Notes under the pieces: generated by a model | The model's database searches: none | What the model saw: only the letters and a program-made list of their open reading frames with translations | Told to the model about the DNA's origin: nothing | In this document: positions 9,801 to 17,598 of the stretch, in pieces | How positions within the stretch are numbered: the first letter of the stretch is position 1 | Layout of the letters: each line of letters starts with the position of its first letter | From: Verrucomicrobiota bacterium | Lineage (GTDB): Bacteria; Verrucomicrobiota; Verrucomicrobiia; Chthoniobacterales; UBA10450 | DNA: 45,486 nt | Reading direction: 5' to 3' | Assembly (NCBI GenBank): GCA_019244415.1 | Contig: JAFASN010000074.1 | Coordinates: forward strand, 1-45,486 | Translations under genes and position numbers: made by a program

Positions 9801-10113
9801 CTGGGATTTGCGTGAACTGTTTTTCCAGCGGCGTCGCAATTGTATTCGCCATCGTGACCGGATCGGCGCCAGGGTAAGAGGCGCTCACGGAGATGACGGG
9901 GTAATCGACTGCGGGAAGATCATTCACCGCCAGCTGATTGTAGCTGAGGATGCCGAACACCAGGACGGAAACCGACAACAACATCGTCATCACCGGCCGC
10001 TGAATGAACGGACGCGACAGGCCGGAAGAGAATTGTGTCAGCTTCGGCTTCGAAGCTGCGCCGAATTTCTGAAGTGGCGACTGCCCGTCGCCGCTACTGC
10101 CGCCGTCTTTCAC
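6850..10113 (-). CDS. RND multidrug efflux transporter (AcrB/MdtB-MdtC type)
   Basis: A 1087-aa inner-membrane pump. Layout is the RND standard: TM1 near residues 38-60 (FIQRPVMTMLLSVSVLVFG), a large periplasmic loop, TM2-6 with the proton-relay pair in GFLVDDAIVFLENV, a second loop, and TM8-12 with GILYESYVHPVTVLSTLFPA and MGIVKKNGIMIVDFA. Hydrophobic drug-type substrates are expected rather than metal ions, since the metal-specific motif of the CusA group is not seen. The GTG start at 10113 shares one base with the adaptor stop. The first ~35 residues are Gly/Ser-rich and may be a longer cytoplasmic tail than usual. The outer-membrane partner is not in this operon; a TolC gene lies at 26915-28531. 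Confidence 0.9.
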   Translation of the reverse strand: MKDGGSSGDGQSPLQKFGAASKPKLTQFSSGLSRPFIQRPVMTMLLSVSVLVFGILSYNQLAVNDLPAVDYPVISVSASYPGADPVTMANTIATPLEKQFTQIPGISLITSNSSQGSTNITIQFDLTKSIDAAASDVQSAIQRAGGQLPVDLPSPPTFTKTNPNDQPVMYVALTSDTLTDGELYRYGTTEVSQRINILPGVSQVNIYGVKGAIRIKVDPGKLASRDMTFDELAKAIQAGTSYSGAGQFDGKNKSFTLRPQGQIDDAQGYRDLIVKRGPDGSPVYLRDVARVINGVENERLSRHFFVRGYNPPASVIVFAVSRQAGANAVAVAKSVRGLLPELQRELPGSIRLIPVFDRSASIVNSLHDVQFTLVLAFMLVIFVIFVFLGRASDTLIPIVALPMSFLITFIAMWWLDYSINNLTLMALTLAIGFLVDDAIVFLENVVRRAEAGESIYKATMNSAGEISFTILSMTLSLAAVFIPLAFMPGLLGRIFREFAVTIIVAILASGLVSLTLTPLMCSRILKERGEGHRKTWTERFVERFFDPIRDSYGRTLHWFLDHGWIAAPILIACAIGVWFFFKQLPFTLLPTGDSGTIRGFFIVPEGASPDQQRRLQNELDPILQSNPAVDKYFTVAGRAGRGAGVFTVIFLKDQRHRPDIETVAAQLRKACAGIPGVMPTLNPQPVLQINIGATGSQFGRYSYVISGINPDEVYAAADKLQAKLVQYPGFTNPPRSDLFRATPNLDIHIDRDRAGVYGVSTTKLEDLLKAAYSQNYVYLIKEADDQYQVILEAEDQARTSPQDFRQIYVKPDNGNTMIPIRAVTKASETVGLDSVNHLNQFTSVTFGFDIKPNVALGDAIEYIEKAAAEALPPSVHGELQGEGLVLQQLFQALPYLIIAALFVMYVILGILYESYVHPVTVLSTLFPAVVGGLMTLWLFNSTLSLYSVIGLFLLMGIVKKNGIMIVDFALHRLDEGYEWRDAIHEASVERFRPIIMTTLAALMGALPIAFGVGADGASRRPLGLVIVGGLIVSQLITLYITPVIYLWLEWFQEHVLDRVPFLRSAHFHEHDFAHPPATARPEAVPVS

Positions 10114-11294
10114 TATTCGATGGAAGCGGCGTCGTGACTTCCGCCAACGGACGACGATTGCTTGTCCTGCTGCACGGCGACTTTCATTCCCGGTGCAAGC
10201 TGGAGCTGTCCACGCGTGACCACGCTCTCTCCTGGTTTGACCCCATCCTTGAGTACGGTGGTATCGCCGTCCTGCTTTTGGCCGGGATGCACCTCGCGCA
10301 GATCGAGCGTTGAATCTGGCTTGACGACAAACACGTAAGGCCCGTTTTGGCCAATCTGCACGGCACTGCTCGGCACGAGCATCGCGTTTTTCAACGTATC
10401 GAGGATAAGCCGCACGTTCACGAACTGTGCTGCCCAGAGCGCGTGGTCTGAGTTCTCGGTCGTGGCGCGCGCGCGTACGGTTCCGGCGCCGGGCTGTACT
10501 GCGTTATCGATGAAGGTCAGCTTGCCCGCCCGCGGCGGTACTTTGCCGTCGCCCGGCGCTGTGAGTACAGTCAGCGGCGGTCCATTCAAATGCTGGCGAA
10601 CGAGCGGAATGTCGGGCTCGGCGATGGTGAAATCGGTGTAGATAGGATCGAGCCGCTGCAAGGTGACGAGCGCTGGGCTACTCGGGCTAACGAGATTGCC
10701 GACGTCGACGGTGCGAATACCGGCGCGTCCGTCGATGGGCGAACGAATGATGCAGTTATCAAAATTAAACTGCGCGGCGGCTACTGCGGCATCCGCTTTC
10801 ATGGCGTTGGCTTTGGCGGTGTCGTAGTCCTGGCCGGCGACAACCTGTTTCGAGCGCAGCTCGGTTTGCCGCTGCAATGTCGCGTGGGCGAGCGCCGCGT
10901 CGGCCTGGGCGGAAGCGAGCGCGGCGGCGTAAGGCCGTTGCTCGATACGAAAAAGTACGTCGCCTTTCTTCACGTCCGCGCCATCCTGAAACTCGCGCGA
11001 GATGATCTGGCCGCTGACCTGCGCCTGGATTTGCACCGTCTCCGCAGCAGTGCAGGTGCCGATCTCATCGAGGTAAAGGGGAACGTCTTTGGTCACGACT
11101 TTTGCCACTGCAACCGGGCGCACAGGCAGGGCGGAAGATTCTTTTTTCGGAGCGGTAATGGCGCGCAGCAATAGCAAAGCGACGACGAGAATGATTGCGG
11201 CGCCGATCCAGCGGACGCGTGTCCGGCCGAAACGAGTATCGAGACGTTGTACTGTTTCGCGCGCAGCGATATTGGTCTGAGTGGCTGTTGTCAT
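10113..11294 (-). CDS. RND periplasmic adaptor (membrane fusion protein)
   Basis: A 393-aa protein with an N-terminal membrane anchor (about residues 29-46, VRWIGAAIILVVALLLL) after a 28-residue cytoplasmic part. Then come the barrel-sandwich half-motifs (VQIQAQVSGQIISREFQDGADVKKGDVLF and IIRSPIDGRAGIRTVDVGNLV, given here as regions near 88-116 and 180-202), the alanine-rich helical hairpin between them, the beta-barrel and the membrane-proximal domain. It joins the RND pump to an outer-membrane TolC channel. The ATG overlaps the marR stop by 4 bp, and the stop touches the pump start, so the three genes are translationally coupled. Confidence 0.88.
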   Translation of the reverse strand: MTTATQTNIAARETVQRLDTRFGRTRVRWIGAAIILVVALLLLRAITAPKKESSALPVRPVAVAKVVTKDVPLYLDEIGTCTAAETVQIQAQVSGQIISREFQDGADVKKGDVLFRIEQRPYAAALASAQADAALAHATLQRQTELRSKQVVAGQDYDTAKANAMKADAAVAAAQFNFDNCIIRSPIDGRAGIRTVDVGNLVSPSSPALVTLQRLDPIYTDFTIAEPDIPLVRQHLNGPPLTVLTAPGDGKVPPRAGKLTFIDNAVQPGAGTVRARATTENSDHALWAAQFVNVRLILDTLKNAMLVPSSAVQIGQNGPYVFVVKPDSTLDLREVHPGQKQDGDTTVLKDGVKPGESVVTRGQLQLAPGMKVAVQQDKQSSSVGGSHDAASIE

Positions 11295-11761
11295 CGGACA
11301 GAGAGGTTTCGCGCGCCATTAGTGCCGCCGACGTGTTCAGCGCGCTGGCGAATCTTTTCCAGGACGCGCACGCACGCCTGCAACTCGCGAGCGGGAATAC
11401 CGGTTAACAGTTCCCGGCGCAATTCACTCGCTGAACTATCGATGCGGTCAATCACCCGGCGCGCACGTGCTTCGAGCCTGACGGTCTTACAGCGGCGGTC
11501 CGAGGACGAATGCACGCGCTTGACCCAGCCAGCTTCCTCCAGCCGGTGCAGGAGAGTGACCAATGTTGGGTCTTCGACTCCGAGCTGCTGCGCCAGCTCA
11601 GCCTGCGTCACTGGCTGCGAGGCGCGGGAAAGGTGCAGCAGGGTGCGCCAGCGCGCCTGGCTGAGTCCGAGTGGCTTGAGCCGCTCATCGAGTTTCAGGC
11701 GCCATGCGCGGGCGGTGCCGTGCAGGAGCGGCGCGAAACCGTCTGGATCACGTTCTTTCAA
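11291..11761 (-). CDS. MarR family transcriptional regulator of the RND operon
   Basis: A 156-aa winged-helix protein: SQARWRTLLHL, then helix-turn-helix VTQAELAQQLGVEDPTLVTLLHRLEEAGWV and the wing SSSDRRCKTVRL, all standard for MarR. No other start fits as well as TTG at 11761; there is no strong Shine-Dalgarno. It is first in the operon with the adaptor, RND pump and hydroquinone reductase. A 32-bp palindrome 10 bp upstream overlaps the -10 box, so autorepression relieved by a small ligand (phenolic, quinone or drug) is inferred. The ligand cannot be deduced. Confidence 0.85.
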   Translation of the reverse strand: MKERDPDGFAPLLHGTARAWRLKLDERLKPLGLSQARWRTLLHLSRASQPVTQAELAQQLGVEDPTLVTLLHRLEEAGWVKRVHSSSDRRCKTVRLEARARRVIDRIDSSASELRRELLTGIPARELQACVRVLEKIRQRAEHVGGTNGARNLSVR

Positions 11762-11770
11762 AGGCGAAAA

Positions 11771-11802
11771 TCGTTAGGCAGCTAACGTTAGCTGACTAAC
11801 GA
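11771..11802. promoter_or_regulatory. 32-bp palindromic operator of the MarR/RND operon
   Basis: An inverted repeat centred at 11786/11787 with a single mismatched pair (G11778/A11795). The core is CTAACGTTAG and the outer arms are TCGTTAG and CTAACGA. It overlaps the -10 element of the divergently read (minus-strand) promoter. Size and symmetry fit a MarR dimer or two stacked dimers. Confidence 0.7.
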
Positions 11803-11823
11803 GTGGAATGCAGCGCGTGTCAA
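11795..11823 (-). promoter_or_regulatory. Promoter of the marR-adaptor-RND operon
   Basis: On the minus strand TTGACA (11823-11818) is a perfect -35 box, followed after 17 nt by GTTAGT (11800-11795), a weak -10 that lies inside the palindromic operator. The predicted leader before the TTG start is about 27 nt. Confidence 0.5.
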
Positions 11824-11878
11824 TAGAGCATCAATCATGCAACATTTTCCGGTGCAAGCACCCGCACCAAATGCGCCT

Positions 11879-13360
11879 TTAACGCGGCTGCACCGAAAAG
11901 AGGATCACTTCGTGGTTGCGGTAATCGTTGATGCGCAAGACCAGCTGAGTACGGGCCGGCGCCCAGTGCGCGGTTGTCTCCGCTTCCGCTTCATTCTGTC
12001 GTTGCACGAGAAAGAACTTCGTGTCCGGCGGGAGCTCGTCGATCGAGCCGGCATAACGCACCGGGGCGTGAACGTAAAACAGGTACGGCTGGTACTGAGG
12101 GTTGACGGCGTAAAGCGGCACGTCCGCAGGCACGATCGCATTGATCTGTCGCGCGTGTGTTTTGATCTTTTCGCCCCGGTGCAACCGCGGAACGACAAGT
12201 GTGGCATAAGCAATCATGCCGAGCGCCACCGCCGCCGTGCCGACCAGGAGGATGCGATTGCGCCATTGCGCCGTGAGAGTTTTGCCGCCGACCCATGAAG
12301 GCCAGTGCAGATTTTCCTGGGCAAGTAATTCGCCGAACCACCACGCCGCGGGGCCAAGTACGGGCATGACAAAGCGCGGCAGCGCCGCCGGCATTAAATC
12401 GACCAGCGCAAAAGGAATGGCGAAGCCGGCCAGCAGCGCGCGGTTGCGGCGCCAGAGTTGGGGCGGTTCATCGAACCGTAGAAAACACAGCGGCAACCAC
12501 GGCAGAAAATAAACGAAGCTGCGCGGAATGTTCTCGATCCAGGAGCGGAAATCGAACCCTTCGCCAGAAACGCGCCCGCTGAATTGCCGCGTCCAGACGT
12601 GGGCAACGTGCGCCGAATCCGAAAGGAGAAATGCGGGAAGCGCCCACGCGAGAAAGATGCCGAACATGATGAGGAGCGCAGTTCCGTGCGCGCGAGTGGC
12701 GAGCAGAGAAAGTTTTTTGTCGTTCCAGAGCAGCGCGACAACCGGCCCGTAGAAAAACAGGAGGTGCGGCAGAGGACCTTTTGCCAGCATGGCGAGGCCG
12801 AGGAATATCGCGGGCAAAAACCAGAGGCGTAGAGCGGTTCGGCCTTTGGTGTAAGCCGCGACCCAGAAGATGAACGCTAACGCCGTCAGCGAAACATACA
12901 GCGCCTCGATTTCGATAAGCCGTCCTTTCTCGATGTTACCGCCGTTGGTCAGCCAGAAAATGGCCGCGAACAATGACGCGGTAGGTCCCAGGCCACGGGC
13001 GGCGATGGTGACGAAGGCGAGCGCGACAGACAAAACGGCGAGCGTGGACGGCAGACGAGCCGTCCATTCACTGCGTACTCCGGTCAGCTTGAAGGAAGCT
13101 GCCGTGATCCAGTTTACGAGCGGCGGTTTGCGAAAGTACGGCTTGCTACCGACACGCGGCACAAGGTAATCGCCGGTCTCGTTCATGGTCACTCCAGGCA
13201 GGATGCGGCGGCCTTCCTCGCCGCGAATCTCGAGCGAACCGAGCGCGGGCAGATAAATCGCGGCCCAGATGATGAGTACGAGGTGAATGCGCCTCCGCGT
13301 CCAGAAGTGTGCCGAAACGAGCTTGCGCCAGCCGCGCGATTCTGCCTGCTGCTCCGTCAC
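11879..13360 (-). CDS. ArnT-like glycosyltransferase (GT39/GT83, polyprenyl-phosphate sugar donor)
   Basis: A 493-aa protein with about 11-12 hydrophobic helices. The first periplasmic loop holds EIRGEEGRR and KPYFRKPPLVNW, the acidic and substrate motifs of dolichyl/undecaprenyl-phosphate-sugar glycosyltransferases, followed by ARLPSTLAVL. The C-terminal third is a soluble periplasmic domain. It would transfer a lipid-linked sugar to lipid A or another envelope target; which sugar and acceptor are not visible. The start is GTG (MTEQQAESRGW). It is on the minus strand, divergent from the nusA promoter, with no clear partner genes. Confidence 0.75.
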   Translation of the reverse strand: MTEQQAESRGWRKLVSAHFWTRRRIHLVLIIWAAIYLPALGSLEIRGEEGRRILPGVTMNETGDYLVPRVGSKPYFRKPPLVNWITAASFKLTGVRSEWTARLPSTLAVLSVALAFVTIAARGLGPTASLFAAIFWLTNGGNIEKGRLIEIEALYVSLTALAFIFWVAAYTKGRTALRLWFLPAIFLGLAMLAKGPLPHLLFFYGPVVALLWNDKKLSLLATRAHGTALLIMFGIFLAWALPAFLLSDSAHVAHVWTRQFSGRVSGEGFDFRSWIENIPRSFVYFLPWLPLCFLRFDEPPQLWRRNRALLAGFAIPFALVDLMPAALPRFVMPVLGPAAWWFGELLAQENLHWPSWVGGKTLTAQWRNRILLVGTAAVALGMIAYATLVVPRLHRGEKIKTHARQINAIVPADVPLYAVNPQYQPYLFYVHAPVRYAGSIDELPPDTKFFLVQRQNEAEAETTAHWAPARTQLVLRINDYRNHEVILFSVQPR

Positions 13361-13519
13361 GCGCCAGATTCGCTGGCAAATGCCACGCGTTCAACGCCGC
13401 ATTCCGAGTGGCGGAAGAGGCAAACCTCTCGAATTGATACCGCGCTTAGGATGACGTGAGGTCCCCTTGCCGACCATCGGGATGACCCGGTACTTACGCG
13501 TCACGCGCAGCTCTGCTCC

Positions 13520-13548
13520 TTGACTCAGCGGGTAAGGAAAATTACTAT
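13520..13548 (+). promoter_or_regulatory. Strong sigma-70 promoter of the nusA-infB operon
   Basis: TTGACT (13520-13525), a 17-nt spacer and TACTAT (13543-13548) are near consensus. The start site is predicted near 13555, giving a leader of about 90 nt before nusA that contains the attenuator-like structure at 13558-13616. Confidence 0.7.
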
Positions 13549-13557
13549 GCGTCTCTA

Positions 13558-13616
13558 GACCGCGCGGCCTTGCAGGAGTGGGAGCTGGTGTCCCACTCTT
13601 TTTTGTCTGCGCGGTC
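13558..13616 (+). terminator. Attenuator-like intrinsic terminator nested in an outer stem, nusA leader
   Basis: A textbook terminator (GAGTGGGA 13576-13583, 7-nt loop, TCCCACTC 13591-13598, then TTTTTT 13599-13604) sits inside an 8-bp outer stem formed by GACCGCGC (13558-13565) and GCGCGGTC (13609-13616). It lies after the promoter and 30 nt before nusA, so readthrough is required for expression of the whole operon. A small hairpin (GGCTG/CAGCC, 13622-13634) and the AGGA ribosome site (13637-13640) follow. Confidence 0.7.
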
Positions 13617-13645
13617 GGGCAGGCTGTAACAGCCGCAGGATATTT

Positions 13646-14896
13646 ATGAACGCCGAATTCATCGCCATGCTGGATTATCTCGAGCGCGAGCGCGGGATCA
13701 GACGCGAGATATTGCTTGAAGCAGTATCGAACGCGCTGCTTTCAGCATCGAAGAAGAGTGTGAGCGTGTCGCGCGAGCTGCGCATCGATATTGATCCGAA
13801 AACAGGCGGGATTCGGGCGATCGCCAAGCCGCTCGTCGTCGAGAACGTGGCGAATCCGCAGGAGGAAATCTCCGTAAGCGCCGCGCGCCGCATCAGAGCG
13901 GACGCGCAGCCGGGCGAGGAAGTGGAGATGGAAGTCACGCCGCGGAATTTCGGTCGCATCGCCGCGCAAACGGCGAAGCAGGCGATGATGCAGCGCATCC
14001 GCCAGGTGGAGAAGGAAATGATTTACGAGGAGTTCAAGGATCGCGCGGGGGAGATCGTCAGCGGCACGGTGCGGCGCTTCGATCGCAGCGATGTCATTCT
14101 CGATCTTGGCAAGTTTGAAGCGATCATGCCGCAGCGTGAGCGCGTGGTGGTCGAGGATTACAACGTGGGCGACCGGCTGCGGGCCTACGTGGTCGCGGTT
14201 GAGAACGGGATGCGTGGCCCCGAGATCATTGTTTCGCGCAGCCATCCGAATTTCGTCAGGCGCTTGTTCGAACTGGAGGTTTCCGAGATCGCGGATGGCA
14301 CGGTGGAGATTCGCGGCATTGCACGCGAGGCAGGTTACCGGACGAAGATCGCGGTGTGGAGCGCGAACGACAAAGTCGATCCGGTGGGCGCCTGCGTGGG
14401 AATGCGCGGATCGCGGGTAAAAAATATCGTGCGCGAGTTAAACAACGAGAAGGTAGACATCATCCGCTGGAGTTCGGACCCGAAGGAATTTGTACTTGAG
14501 GCGCTCAAACCGGCGAAGGTGAAAAACCTGACGTTCGACACCGAGAAAAAAAGCGTGACGATTGCTGTGGATGAAGACCAGCTTTCGCTCGCGATCGGCA
14601 AAAAGGGGCAAAACGCGCGGCTGACATCGCGGTTGACGGGCTGGGATATTAATATCCAAAAGGACACGTCCGCGACAACGGCGGTTGAGCAGAAGGTGGC
14701 GCAAGCCGCGCACGCGCTGGCTAGCGCCTTGCCAATCAGTGACGAGCAGGCGACGACGCTGGTGAAAAGCGGCTTCACGAACCTGGAAGGATTACGTGAT
14801 GCGGACGTGCAGGATTTGGTGGATATTTTGGGTGTCGATGAGGCGAAAGCCCGTGAAATCCACGAAGCGGTGGCGCAACCCGCACCCGCAACGTGA
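13646..14896 (+). CDS. nusA: Transcription termination/antitermination factor NusA
   Basis: A 416-aa protein that binds RNA polymerase and nascent RNA to control pausing, termination and antitermination. The N-terminal domain (1-~125) includes the NusA signature TPRNFGRIAAQTAKQAMMQRIR; an S1 domain (~130-200), two KH domains (GACVGMRGSRVKNIVREL and LAIGKKGQNARLTSRLTGWD) and one C-terminal helix-hairpin-helix repeat with acidic residues (~355-408) follow. AGGA at 13637-13640 is a proper ribosome site. It heads the operon; rimP, its usual upstream neighbour, is missing. The leader terminator suggests attenuation, possibly by NusA itself. Confidence 0.95.
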   Translation: MNAEFIAMLDYLERERGIRREILLEAVSNALLSASKKSVSVSRELRIDIDPKTGGIRAIAKPLVVENVANPQEEISVSAARRIRADAQPGEEVEMEVTPRNFGRIAAQTAKQAMMQRIRQVEKEMIYEEFKDRAGEIVSGTVRRFDRSDVILDLGKFEAIMPQRERVVVEDYNVGDRLRAYVVAVENGMRGPEIIVSRSHPNFVRRLFELEVSEIADGTVEIRGIAREAGYRTKIAVWSANDKVDPVGACVGMRGSRVKNIVRELNNEKVDIIRWSSDPKEFVLEALKPAKVKNLTFDTEKKSVTIAVDEDQLSLAIGKKGQNARLTSRLTGWDINIQKDTSATTAVEQKVAQAAHALASALPISDEQATTLVKSGFTNLEGLRDADVQDLVDILGVDEAKAREIHEAVAQPAPAT

Positions 14897-14948
14897 ATAT
14901 GGCCCGGCGTTAGGGGCTCGGCCATGAGCAGATTTTTTGAGGAACAGA

Positions 14949-17162
14949 ATGGCAACGAAAACAACGACGACAAAAACGCCGGCGCGCAAACCCGCGGCCG
15001 AGCGCAGGCCGACGAAATCTGTCCCTCAGAAAACCGACGCTGCTAAAAGCAAAGAGCCGAAGCGCACTGAGAATGCCGCGCCCGCGGCGGAGAAGAGCGA
15101 GGAAAAACCCGCGGCTCGGAAAAAACTGGAGTCGCTCTCGCTCATCGATGAGGTAAAGCCGAAGCCGAAACCGGCTGACGGGGAAGGCAAGATCAAGAAA
15201 ACAATTCTGCCGCCGATTTCGCGGCTTGTTTCCAAAGGCGCTGCACCGGTGCCTCCGACTGCTCCCGTTGTTGAAGCCGCACCGCCGCCCCCGCCGCCTG
15301 TACTTACCCCGGCAACACCGACCGCATCCGCAGCGGCGCCGCCATCACCTAATGGGCAAGAGCCCGAAGCGCCGCCCGAAGAAGCGAAGAACGTTATCGT
15401 TATCAAACCGCCGATCATCGTGCGGGAACTGGCGACGCAACTCGGCGTGAAGCCGCATCAACTCATCGCCGAGCTGATGACGCATAACATTTTCGCCAAT
15501 CTCAACCAGACGATTGAGCCGGATCTCGCGAGCAGGATCGCGGAAGCGCACGGCTTTGTCCTGGAGAAGGAACGCCGCGAAAAAGGCGCGGGCGTTCACA
15601 AGGAGGAGAAAGTCGTCGTCGCTCCTCCGCCGCCGGAGCCCGCGAAAGAGGAGGAACTGAAACCGCGGGCGCCGATCATCACTTTTATGGGACACGTGGA
15701 TCACGGCAAAACGTCGTTGATGGACGCGATTCGCAAAACGCGTGTGGCGGCGGGCGAAGCGGGCGGAATCACGCAGCACATCGGCGCGTATCGAGTGGAG
15801 CACAAAGGGCAGCCGATCACGTTTCTCGACACGCCGGGACACGCCGCGTTTACCGCCATGCGTGCGCGTGGTGCCTCGGTGACGGACATCGTGGTGCTGG
15901 TAGTCGCGGCCGACGACGGACTTATGCCGCAAACCATCGAAGCGATCAACCACGCCAAAGCCGCGCCGCAGGTGAAAATCGTGGTGGCGATTAACAAAAT
16001 CGATCTGCCGGGCGCGAATATCGACCGGGTGAAAAAGCAGCTTCAGGAGCGCGAGCTCACACCGGAAGACTGGGGCGGCGAGACCATCGTTGTTCCGGTT
16101 TCGGCGACGAAAGGCACGAACATCGATCAGTTGCTCGAGATGATGTTGCTCCAGGCTGAGGTAATGGAGCTAAAGGCGTCCCCCTCCGGGCCGGCGCGAG
16201 GAACGGTGATCGAAGCGCAGGTGGAAGCGGGACGTGGACCGACGGCGAGTGTGATCGTGCAAATGGGAACATTGCGTGTGGGTGACGCTTTCATTTGCGG
16301 CGATTACAGCGGCAAAGTGAAATCTCTCATCGACGATCAGGGGCAGCCGGTGAAAAAGGCCGGCCCGTCTGTGCCGGTGAAAGTACTGGGATTTACCGGG
16401 CTTCCCGATGCCGGGGACGAATTGCTCGTCATGCATTCCGAACGCGAAGCGAAGCAACTGAGCGAAGAACGTCTCCAGGCCAAGCGCACCGGCAAACTGG
16501 CGGCGCCACAGCGCGCCACGCTGGAAACGCTGCTCGAAGCGGCTGACGGGAAAAAAGTACTCAAGATTGTGCTGAAGACCGACGTGCAAGGATCACTCGA
16601 AGCGCTCACCGGCGCGCTCAGCCAGATCGAGAGCAAGAAAGTTGACCTGGAAATTGTGCATGCTGGCGTCGGCCCGATTTCCGAGAACGACATGCTGCTC
16701 GCGAGCGCATCAAACGCGGTGGTCGTCGGCTTCAATGTCAAGGTCGAGAACCTCGCCGTGGGTGCAGCGAAGCGCGAAGGCGTGCAGGTAAAGCTTTACT
16801 CGATCATTTACGAGTTGATCGACCAGATCAAAGAAGCGATGGCCGGATTGCTCGACCCGGAGCACCGGGAGACGGTCATCGGCCATGCCGAAGTCAAGCA
16901 GGTGTTCCAGTTGAGCAAAGGCATCGTCGCTGGCTGCCTCGTCACCGACGGACGTATTTCCCGCACCGCTCGCGCCCGTGTGCTGCGGCGCCGTCAACCG
17001 GTTTACGATGGCGGGCTGGCGACTTTGCGCCGTTTCCAAGACGATGTGAAGGAAGTGCGCAGTGGACTCGAGTGCGGCATCAAGCTGGGTGACTTCAGCG
17101 AGTACCAGGTTGGAGACGTTATCGAGTGTTACGTGCTCGAGCAGGTAGCGCAGAAGCTCTAA
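14949..17162 (+). CDS. infB: Translation initiation factor IF-2
   Basis: A 737-aa GTPase that delivers initiator tRNA to the ribosome. Residues 1-~150 are a low-complexity Lys/Pro/Ala/Thr linker with a run of Pro codons near 15284-15300. An IF2_N domain ([20 protein letters not shown]) follows, then the G domain with [10 protein letters not shown] (near 247), DTPGHAAF and NKID, then domains II-IV ending in the C-terminal fMet-tRNA-binding barrel. The ATG at 14949 is chosen because GAGGAA lies 5 nt upstream; a TTG four codons earlier overlaps that site. It is 52 bp after nusA and part of the same operon. Confidence 0.95.
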   Translation: MATKTTTTKTPARKPAAERRPTKSVPQKTDAAKSKEPKRTENAAPAAEKSEEKPAARKKLESLSLIDEVKPKPKPADGEGKIKKTILPPISRLVSKGAAPVPPTAPVVEAAPPPPPPVLTPATPTASAAAPPSPNGQEPEAPPEEAKNVIVIKPPIIVRELATQLGVKPHQLIAELMTHNIFANLNQTIEPDLASRIAEAHGFVLEKERREKGAGVHKEEKVVVAPPPPEPAKEEELKPRAPIITFMGHVDHGKTSLMDAIRKTRVAAGEAGGITQHIGAYRVEHKGQPITFLDTPGHAAFTAMRARGASVTDIVVLVVAADDGLMPQTIEAINHAKAAPQVKIVVAINKIDLPGANIDRVKKQLQERELTPEDWGGETIVVPVSATKGTNIDQLLEMMLLQAEVMELKASPSGPARGTVIEAQVEAGRGPTASVIVQMGTLRVGDAFICGDYSGKVKSLIDDQGQPVKKAGPSVPVKVLGFTGLPDAGDELLVMHSEREAKQLSEERLQAKRTGKLAAPQRATLETLLEAADGKKVLKIVLKTDVQGSLEALTGALSQIESKKVDLEIVHAGVGPISENDMLLASASNAVVVGFNVKVENLAVGAAKREGVQVKLYSIIYELIDQIKEAMAGLLDPEHRETVIGHAEVKQVFQLSKGIVAGCLVTDGRISRTARARVLRRRQPVYDGGLATLRRFQDDVKEVRSGLECGIKLGDFSEYQVGDVIECYVLEQVAQKL

Positions 17163-17250
17163 CCTTGAGAGTTTCTCGTTAAGAGTTGAGAGCCACGCTA
17201 CGGCGGATTCGTGTCTCTCAACTATCAACTCTCAACCTTCAACTTTTGAA
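17163..17250. repeat. Heptamer-built inverted repeat in the infB-rbfA gap
   Basis: The left arm reads as successive heptamers TTGAGAG, TTTCTCG, TTAAGAG, TTGAGAG (17164-17192). The right arm reads CTCTCAA, CTATCAA, CTCTCAA, CCTTCAA (17215-17242). AGTTGAGAG (17184-17192) pairs perfectly with CTCTCAACT (17215-17223). The element fills the whole gap and could fold in mRNA or DNA. Confidence 0.7.
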
Positions 17251-17598
17251 ATGAAACATCGGCTCTTACGCGTGAACGAACTGCTCAGACGCGAACTCAG
17301 CGGAATCATCGCGCGCGAGATCACATTTCCCAGCGGGCTGGTCAGCATCAATCAGGTCGACGTCTCTGCCGATTTGAAGAGCGCGCATGTCTTCGTCAGC
17401 GTACTTGGCACGGCAGGTGCAACGGTGATAGATCAATTGGAAGCGCACCGCGCCGTTTTGCAATCCGAGCTGGCGAAGCACGTCGTACTTAAGTACACGC
17501 CCCATCTCGTTTTCCATCTGGATGATTCCATCGCTCGCGGCACTCGCGTGATCGAGATTTTGCAGGAAATTGATCCCGGCAAAACTAACGACGCGTGA
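17251..17598 (+). CDS. rbfA: Ribosome-binding factor A
   Basis: A 115-aa KH-like protein needed for 30S maturation (16S rRNA 5' end). The N-terminal RVNELLRRELSGIIARE, the central SADLKSAHVFVSVLG and the C-terminal HLDDSIARGTRVIEIL are family hallmarks. It lies between infB and nrnA, a conserved order. The upstream gap holds a heptamer hairpin rather than a Shine-Dalgarno. The 3' end overlaps nrnA by 4 bp (GTGA). Confidence 0.92.
   Translation: MKHRLLRVNELLRRELSGIIAREITFPSGLVSINQVDVSADLKSAHVFVSVLGTAGATVIDQLEAHRAVLQSELAKHVVLKYTPHLVFHLDDSIARGTRVIEILQEIDPGKTNDA

Noticed and set aside
8146-9839. Several antisense frames over the RND pump gene
   Set aside because: They mirror the codon structure of the pump gene, have no ribosome sites, and encode low-complexity Ser/Arg-rich peptides.
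13440-13500. Third copy of the GTCATTCCGAGCG repeat
   Set aside because: Only GGATGAC (twice) matches; the rest of the consensus is absent.
15226-15450. Pro/His-rich frame inside infB
   Set aside because: It is an alternative-frame reading of the biased IF-2 linker region, not a separate gene.
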